This document shows, piece after piece, positions 58,455 to 64,000 of a DNA stretch of 64,000 nucleotides. The stretch lies in NCBI GenBank assembly GCA_945878885.1, contig CAMCUP010000006.1, positions 1 to 64,000 on the forward strand, given 5' to 3'. This stretch comes from Polynucleobacter meluiroseus (GTDB lineage: Bacteria; Pseudomonadota; Gammaproteobacteria; Burkholderiales; Burkholderiaceae). The notes beneath the pieces are model-generated. The model had not been told where the DNA came from, did no database searches, and worked only from the letters and a program-made list of their open reading frames with translations. The position numbers and the translations under genes are program-made. Position 1 is the first letter of the stretch; each line of letters starts with the position of its first letter.

Positions 58455-59918
58455 ATGCCCGTCGCTAGCCCTGTAGCCGCAGCTGAACTACTTAGTATTG
58501 CTAAATCAATCCTGCTAGAACCTAGCGGGCTTACCGAAGCCGATTTACACAATACTTTTGGGGTGTTGTTTACCCATCAATTAGATGATGCAGATTTGTA
58601 TTTTCAACGCACTCACAATGAAAGCTGGAGTCTTGAGGAGGGTATCGTTAAATCGGGTAGCTTTAGTATTGATCAAGGCGTAGGGGTACGGGCAATTCAT
58701 GGTGATAAAACAGCCTTTTCCTATTCAGATGAAATTAACTTGGCGGCATTAACCAAGTCGGCTAAAGCAACGCGCGTCATTGGCCCACAAGGTGGTACGC
58801 ATGTACTCGCTAAAACCTATGGTCATTCCGCCTTACCGCCCCTTTATGCCAATCTCAACCCCCTCGATTCACTACTTCCTCAAGAAAAAATTGCTTTACT
58901 CGAAAGTATTGAACGTCAAGCAAAAGCCCGTGATCCGCGCATTATTCAAGTAATGGCTAGCTTAGCCGGTGAATTTGATGTAGTGTTAGTGGCCCGTGCA
59001 AACGGTTTGTTAGCGGCAGACGTTCGCCCTTTAGTGCGGGTTTCGATTCATGTCATTGCCGAACAAAATGGCCGGCGCGAATCGGGTTCTGCAGGCGGTG
59101 GGGCGCGCGATGGCTACAATTATTTTAATGCTGCGTTAATTAGTCAATGGGTCAAGGATGCGGTTGATAGCGCCTTAATTAATCTAGAATCACGCCCCGT
59201 TGCCGCAGGAACCATGACTGTCGTCATGGGCCCGGGTTGGCCTGGGGTCCTTTTGCATGAGGCTGTAGGACATGGGCTTGAGGGAGACTTTAATCGCAAA
59301 GGCTCTTCTGCTTTTGCTGGCCGCATCGGCCAGCGAGTAGCAGCCAAAGGCGTTACGGTCGTCGATGATGGCACGCTTAATGGCCGCAGAGGCTCACTAA
59401 TAATCGATGATGAAGGCACCCCCACTCAATGCACCACCTTAATTGAAGATGGTATTTTGCGTGGCTATATTCAAGATAATCTAAACGCACGCTTAATGAA
59501 AATGACGCCAACAGGTAATGGTCGCCGAGAAAGTTTCGCCTCCCTCCCAATGCCGCGCATGACTAACACCTATATGCTTGCTGGCACTGAAGACCCCGAA
59601 GAAATTATTGGCAGTATTAAGCGCGGTTTGTACGCAGTCAATTTTGGCGGCGGTCAAGTTGACATCACTAGCGGAAAATTTGTTTTCTCAGCTTCAGAAG
59701 CTTATTGGGTCGAAAACGGCAAAATTCAATACCCCGTAAAAGGTGCCACTATTATTGGTAATGGCCCCGAGTCACTAAAGCAAGTAAGCATGATCGGCAA
59801 TGATTTAAAGCTTGATAGCGGCGTAGGCGTTTGTGGCAAGGAAGGCCAAAGCGTGCCAGTCGGTGTTGGTCAGCCGACTTTGCGGATTGATGGGATGACT
59901 GTTGGCGGAACTGCCTGA
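58455..59918 (+). CDS. tldD: Metalloprotease TldD
   Basis: 487-aa zinc metalloprotease that acts with TldE (PmbA) on peptides such as microcin B17 precursors or CcdA. The zinc motif is HEAVGHGLEGD (HExxxH), and GGGQVDITSGKFVFSASEAYW is a conserved TldD stretch. ATG 58455 was chosen over a TTG two codons upstream. tldE is not in this window. It lies 27 bp after the nitrilase and 18 bp before aroG. Confidence 0.94.
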   Translation: MPVASPVAAAELLSIAKSILLEPSGLTEADLHNTFGVLFTHQLDDADLYFQRTHNESWSLEEGIVKSGSFSIDQGVGVRAIHGDKTAFSYSDEINLAALTKSAKATRVIGPQGGTHVLAKTYGHSALPPLYANLNPLDSLLPQEKIALLESIERQAKARDPRIIQVMASLAGEFDVVLVARANGLLAADVRPLVRVSIHVIAEQNGRRESGSAGGGARDGYNYFNAALISQWVKDAVDSALINLESRPVAAGTMTVVMGPGWPGVLLHEAVGHGLEGDFNRKGSSAFAGRIGQRVAAKGVTVVDDGTLNGRRGSLIIDDEGTPTQCTTLIEDGILRGYIQDNLNARLMKMTPTGNGRRESFASLPMPRMTNTYMLAGTEDPEEIIGSIKRGLYAVNFGGGQVDITSGKFVFSASEAYWVENGKIQYPVKGATIIGNGPESLKQVSMIGNDLKLDSGVGVCGKEGQSVPVGVGQPTLRIDGMTVGGTA

Positions 59919-59936
59919 TGGGCTTAAAATAGCCTC

Positions 59937-61055
59937 ATGAGCTCAAGAAACTTAAATCCCCAAGAAAATTGGTACACCAGCGTTGATAAAACCTCGGAAA
60001 CCGATGATCAACGCATTGCCGATATTTCTGTTCTGCCACCTCCAGAACACTTAATTCGTTTTTTTCCCATTGCTGGCACACCCATCGAAAAACTGATTAG
60101 CCAAACGCGTCTCAATATTCGTAATTGCATCCATGGCAAAGATGATCGCTTACTAGTTGTGATCGGTCCGTGCTCAATTCATGATCCAAGAGCTGCGCTT
60201 GAATACTGTCACCGCTTACTTAAAGAGCGCGCGCGTTTTGCTGGCGAACTAGAAATTGTGATGCGGGTGTATTTTGAAAAACCTCGTACAACAGTTGGTT
60301 GGAAGGGCTTAATTAACGACCCCTATCTTGATGAGAGCTTTCGCATTGAAGAGGGTTTACGTATTGCGCGCCAAGTATTGATGGAAATTAATCGCTTAGG
60401 CATGCCTGCTGGCAGTGAGTTTTTGGACGTGATTTCACCTCAATACATTGCTGATCTTATTTCATGGGGCGCGATAGGTGCGCGTACCACTGAAAGTCAA
60501 GTGCACCGTGAATTGGCTTCGGGTTTATCTGCGCCTATTGGGTTTAAAAATGGCACCGATGGCAATATTAAAATTGCGACCGATGCCATTCAAGCGGCTC
60601 GACGTCCCCACCACTTTCTCTCGGTACATAAAAATGGTCAAGTGGCGGTGGTGCAGACCAACGGCAATAAAGATTGTCATGTAATTTTACGCGGTGGTAA
60701 AGAACCTAATTATGAAGCACAGTATGTTACTGAAGCCTGTGCTGATCTGGCTGCTGCAAAATTACCAACGAGCTTAATGATTGACTTATCACATGCTAAT
60801 TCAAGTAAACAACACGAGCGGCAAATCGTGGTGGCAGAAAATATTGCTCAACAAATTGAAGCGGGTTCACGTAACATTTTTGGCGTCATGATTGAAAGCC
60901 ATTTATTAGGTGGCGCGCAGAAATTCACCCCAGGCAAGGATGACCCGAGCCAACTTGAGTATGGTAAAAGTATTACTGATGCCTGTATTGATTGGGATAG
61001 CTCGGTGCAAGTGCTTGAACGTTTGGCCCAAGCGGTTAAAAAACGGCGGCGCTAA
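59937..61055 (+). CDS. aroG: 3-deoxy-7-phosphoheptulonate synthase (DAHP synthase, class I)
   Basis: First enzyme of the shikimate pathway, joining PEP and erythrose 4-phosphate. 372 aa of the AroG/F/H type. VVIGPCSIHDP, MRVYFEKPRTTVGWKGLINDP, the GARTTESQVHRELASGLS stretch, GFKNGTDG and the C-terminal MIESHLLGGAQ are all conserved. Which aromatic amino acid inhibits it cannot be told safely. It starts at ATG 59937, closely after tldD. Confidence 0.95.
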   Translation: MSSRNLNPQENWYTSVDKTSETDDQRIADISVLPPPEHLIRFFPIAGTPIEKLISQTRLNIRNCIHGKDDRLLVVIGPCSIHDPRAALEYCHRLLKERARFAGELEIVMRVYFEKPRTTVGWKGLINDPYLDESFRIEEGLRIARQVLMEINRLGMPAGSEFLDVISPQYIADLISWGAIGARTTESQVHRELASGLSAPIGFKNGTDGNIKIATDAIQAARRPHHFLSVHKNGQVAVVQTNGNKDCHVILRGGKEPNYEAQYVTEACADLAAAKLPTSLMIDLSHANSSKQHERQIVVAENIAQQIEAGSRNIFGVMIESHLLGGAQKFTPGKDDPSQLEYGKSITDACIDWDSSVQVLERLAQAVKKRRR

Positions 61056-61101
61056 AAACAGGTACTACGTAAATTAATGCTGGTCACAATTGCGGCCAAG
61101 A

Positions 61102-61668
61102 TTAGCTTGGTGTGTTTTGATTTTTCCACAAAATATCTGTGCCGCCAGCAGCGCGATTTAATACGCGTGCCAAGACAAATAATAAATCGGAGAGTCGATT
61201 GACATATTGACGTGGTGCATCATGAATCGGCTCATCCCAACCTAACTTCACAATTGAACGTTCTGCTCGCCGACAAACTGTTCGGCAAACGTGGGCTTGA
61301 GCAGCTGCGCGTGTTCCCCCGGGCAAAATAAATTCGGTAAGTGGCGGTAAGCTAGCGTTGTACTGTTTTAACCAAATGTCGAGTTGCTCAACCTGCTCAG
61401 CCTTTAATAAGGTGTAATTGGGTATACATAATTCACCTCCCAAATCGAATAAATCATGCTGGATCCGCAAAAATAAAGCGAGCATTTCAGTGGCGATCGT
61501 GGGGGGCAATGTCTCAGTCATAAGGACCCCAATTTCTGAGTTCAATTCATCGACATCACCCATTGCACAGATTCGATTGTGGTCTTTATCGACCCGACTG
61601 CCATCACCTAATCCAGTGGTCCCTGCGTCGCCTGTGCGAGTAGCTATTTTTGAAAGTCGATTACCCAT
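61102..61668 (-). CDS. pduO: Cob(I)alamin adenosyltransferase, PduO type
   Basis: 188-aa ATP:cob(I)alamin adenosyltransferase that makes adenosylcobalamin. The ATP loop KIATRTGDAGTTGLGDGSRV at the N-terminus, CAMGDVDELNSEIGV, and the RTVCRRAERSIVKL helix near the C-terminus mark the PduO/MMAB family. No cobalamin-dependent enzyme or other B12 gene is adjacent. Convergent with aroG, divergent from glcD across 33 bp. Confidence 0.92.
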   Translation of the reverse strand: MGNRLSKIATRTGDAGTTGLGDGSRVDKDHNRICAMGDVDELNSEIGVLMTETLPPTIATEMLALFLRIQHDLFDLGGELCIPNYTLLKAEQVEQLDIWLKQYNASLPPLTEFILPGGTRAAAQAHVCRTVCRRAERSIVKLGWDEPIHDAPRQYVNRLSDLLFVLARVLNRAAGGTDILWKNQNTPS

Positions 61669-61701
61669 ACCTGATTATAAGTAAATGGCTAAAATAGTCC
61701 G

Positions 61702-63198
61702 ATGAACGCTATTAACCCACTTGCTGAAGAACTTGCCATTACAGTGCGCCAAGCAGAGCTAGTGGCCGCGCTCAAGCCAATCCTAGCTGAAGATCAACTA
61801 CTTTGGCTCCCCGAAGATACTATTCCCTATGAATGCGATGGCTTGGCAGCCTATCGCCGGATGCCTTTAGCGGTGGCTTTGCCTCAAACTGAAGCTCAAG
61901 TCATTGCCATTCTCAAGGTCTGTCATCAACTGCAGGTACCAATCGTGCCCCGGGGTTCTGGCACCGGACTTTCTGGTGGCGCCATGCCAATTGCCCAAGG
62001 TTTAGTGCTTTCTCTGAGTAAGTTAAAAAAAATATTGGCAATCGACCCCTTCTCTCGTACTGCCACCGTTCAACCTGGCGTACGTAATTTAGCGATTTCT
62101 GAGGCGGTAGCCCATCTCAACTTATATTACGCTCCCGATCCATCTTCACAAATTGCCTGCTCCATTGGCGGTAATGTTAGTGAAAATTCGGGTGGTGTCC
62201 ATTGCCTGAAATATGGCCTAACACTGCAAAATATTTTACGCATACGGGTTGTTTTAATGAATGGCGAGGTAGTTGAATTCGGTGGCTTAGCACCGGATGC
62301 GCCTGGTCTTGATTTATTAGCTATCTTGATTGGTAGCGAAGGGATGCTAGGAATTGTGACCGAAGTCACTGTAAAACTCATACCCAAACCGCAGCTCGCC
62401 AGAGTCATTATGGCTAGCTTTGCCGATATTGAAAAAGGCGGTAATGCCGTAGCCGCCATTATCGCTGCGGGCATTATTCCTGCAGGCTTAGAAATGATGG
62501 ACAAAGCCACTACGCGTGCGGTTGAAGAATTTGTTCATGCTGGATACGACCTTAATGCTGAAGTTATTTTGCTGTGCGAATCTGACGGCACTCCCGAGGA
62601 AGTCAGCGAAGAAATTGCGCGCATGGTTGCCGTCCTAGAAATTGCTGGAGTAAGCCGCATTCAGGTTTCTGAAAATGAAGTTGAGCGGCTGCGGTTTTGG
62701 AGTGGTAGAAAAAATGCCTTTCCAGCGGCCGGGCGAATCGCTGCCGACTATTACTGCATGGATGGCACTATTCCCCGCCGCCATATAGCTACCCTCTTAC
62801 GCCGCATCAAAGCAATGGAAGTGAAATACCGCTTAGGCTGCTTAAATGTATTTCATGCAGGCGATGGCAATATGCACCCACTGATTTTATTTAATGGTGC
62901 TGATATCGACGAATGGCATCGCGCCGAAGAGTTTGGTACTGATATTTTAGAGGCTTGCGTTGAGCTAGGCGGAACCATCACTGGTGAGCATGGGGTTGGT
63001 ATCGAAAAAATTAATTCGATGTGCGTGCAATTTGGCGAAGCTGAGCGCGAGATGTTTTGGGGCGTTAAAGCCGCCTTTGATCCCGACCTATTATTAAATC
63101 CTGATAAAGGCATCCCAACACTAAATCGTTGCGCCGAATATGGGCGCATGCGTATTAGCGGCGGAATGCTGCCCCACCCCGAGCTGGAGCGCTTTTAA
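61702..63198 (+). CDS. glcD: Glycolate oxidase FAD-linked subunit GlcD
   Basis: FAD-linked oxidase of 498 aa that oxidises glycolate to glyoxylate with GlcE and GlcF. The PCMH FAD-binding loop PRGSGTGLSGGAMP, the DPSSQIACSIGGNVSENSGG segment and the C-terminal GTITGEHGVGIEK are typical. It starts at ATG 61702 and shares one base with glcE (TAATG), so translation is coupled. D-lactate dehydrogenases are close relatives; the following glcE favours glycolate. Confidence 0.93.
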   Translation: MNAINPLAEELAITVRQAELVAALKPILAEDQLLWLPEDTIPYECDGLAAYRRMPLAVALPQTEAQVIAILKVCHQLQVPIVPRGSGTGLSGGAMPIAQGLVLSLSKLKKILAIDPFSRTATVQPGVRNLAISEAVAHLNLYYAPDPSSQIACSIGGNVSENSGGVHCLKYGLTLQNILRIRVVLMNGEVVEFGGLAPDAPGLDLLAILIGSEGMLGIVTEVTVKLIPKPQLARVIMASFADIEKGGNAVAAIIAAGIIPAGLEMMDKATTRAVEEFVHAGYDLNAEVILLCESDGTPEEVSEEIARMVAVLEIAGVSRIQVSENEVERLRFWSGRKNAFPAAGRIAADYYCMDGTIPRRHIATLLRRIKAMEVKYRLGCLNVFHAGDGNMHPLILFNGADIDEWHRAEEFGTDILEACVELGGTITGEHGVGIEKINSMCVQFGEAEREMFWGVKAAFDPDLLLNPDKGIPTLNRCAEYGRMRISGGMLPHPELERF

Positions 63199-64000
63199 TG
63201 TCAGCTGCAGTTGCAGATAGCAGCCTTATGCAAAATAGCGTCAATGCATTTCGTGAGCAAATACTTGCAGCCAAAAAAAATCAAACTCCTCTTTCTATTG
63301 AGGGTGGCGCGACTAAAAATTGGTATGGCAATCCTAATAGCTTCTCCAAACTTAGTACAACCGCTTATCAGGGAATTCTGGATTATCAACCTGAAGAATT
63401 AGTGATTACTGCTTGTGCTGGAACCCCATTGCAAGAAATTGAACTGGCTTTAGCAGAACGTAATCAGGTCTTAGCTTTTGAACCACCGCACTTTGGTGAC
63501 AAAGCGACCTTCGGAGGTGCAATAGCCGCTGGCCTCGCCGGGCCCGCTCGGATTAGCACTGGTAATTTAAGGGATTTTGTACTGGGCGTACGCTTGCTAG
63601 ATGGGCGCGGTAATGACCTAAGCTTTGGCGGCAAAGTGATGAAAAATGTTGCCGGCTATGATATTTCCCGTTTACTGCCTGGCTCTCTAGGTACTTTGGC
63701 TTTATTACTCGAAGCCTCGGTAAAGGTCTTACCAAAGCCGGCCGCAAGCCTTACTTTACGCGCCATGATTTCGCAAGCGCAAGCACTTAAGCTGCTAAAT
63801 GAGTGGGCTGGGCAGCCTCTACCACTTTCAGCAAGTGCCTGGATTGGTGCGAGTAATGAGCAGCAGGAGGGTGAGTTAAGTATTCGTTTAGCGGGGGCTC
63901 ATGCCGCCGTTAGTTCTGCAAGTGCAATGATCACTTCTGTAATTGGTGCCAGCGAAGTTTCCCCAGCTGTTGCAGCGCAATTTTGGCAAGACCTGCGTGA
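63198..64000 (+). CDS. glcE: Glycolate oxidase FAD-binding subunit GlcE, 5' part (runs off the window)
   Basis: Open from ATG 63198 to the window end, 267 codons of a family length near 350-360. The FAD domain shows LSIEGGATKNWYGNP, FEPPHFGDKATFGGAIAAGL and KVMKNVAGYDISRLLPGSLG, which are GlcE signatures. It overlaps the glcD stop by one base. The C-terminal part and probably glcF lie beyond the window. Confidence 0.92.
   Translation, partial: MSAAVADSSLMQNSVNAFREQILAAKKNQTPLSIEGGATKNWYGNPNSFSKLSTTAYQGILDYQPEELVITACAGTPLQEIELALAERNQVLAFEPPHFGDKATFGGAIAAGLAGPARISTGNLRDFVLGVRLLDGRGNDLSFGGKVMKNVAGYDISRLLPGSLGTLALLLEASVKVLPKPAASLTLRAMISQAQALKLLNEWAGQPLPLSASAWIGASNEQQEGELSIRLAGAHAAVSSASAMITSVIGASEVSPAVAAQFWQDLR

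Overview
The window is a continuous stretch of housekeeping chromosome from a betaproteobacterium of the Burkholderiales. The gene order points there: glnE-yhdP-nitrilase-tldD-aroG, hrcA-hemH-grpE-dnaK-dnaJ with nadK-recN divergent, ispH-fkpB opposite radC, rpmB-rpmG, clpS-clpA, and hda-HAD-pcnB-folK-panB. The moderately A+T-rich composition, very short intergenic gaps and absence of mobile DNA fit a streamlined freshwater lineage. Polynucleobacter is my best guess, but it is inferred from content and not tested. About 59 protein genes are called. The first (glnS) is cut at its 5' end and the last (glcE) at its 3' end. I saw no tRNA or rRNA gene, CRISPR array, insertion sequence, prophage or origin. 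No gene-free stretch exceeds 300 bases; the longest is the clpS/cspA gap (about 290 bp).

Layout. 1-11.5 kb: glnS end, an atypical SDR, a plant-type-ferredoxin flavin reductase, argD, a complete liv branched-chain amino acid importer (livK-H-M-G-F, minus strand), ispH, fkpB, radC and the rpmB-rpmG ribosomal pair with a clear terminator. 11.5-21 kb: fatty-acid desaturase, an RsmB-type methyltransferase and purN on the minus strand, then ribF-ileS-lspA-coaBC-dut on the plus strand. 21-29 kb: clpS-clpA, cspA with its own promoter, leader and terminator, icd, a DUF192 protein, ppnP, argG, argF, a DUF3579 protein and rpsT. 29.5-41.8 kb: murJ, SirB1-like, DedA, miaA, purM, a PerM-like permease, hda, HAD, pcnB, then a lone tcuA-like flavoprotein on the opposite strand, then folK-panB.

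41.7-50.5 kb is the heat-shock locus (dnaJ, dnaK, grpE, hemH, hrcA) with nadK and recN divergent. A very good sigma-32-type promoter for dnaK lies inside a long inverted repeat that may also terminate grpE transcription, and a perfect hairpin separates dnaK from dnaJ. No CIRCE operator was found although hrcA is present. 50.5-64 kb: glnE, the giant AsmA-like yhdP, a nitrilase-family amidase, tldD, aroG, a PduO-type cobalamin adenosyltransferase and glycolate oxidase subunits glcD-glcE.

Most genes sit in tight co-directional runs with 1-26 bp overlaps, and several use TTG or GTG starts. I did not find an unknown multi-gene system. The points worth a second look are regulatory architecture (grpE-dnaK-dnaJ, cspA leader), unusual protein features (reductase linker insert, PerM-like protein without its first membrane segment, lipidated LivK, SDR without YxxxK) and the tcuA gene splitting pcnB from folK.
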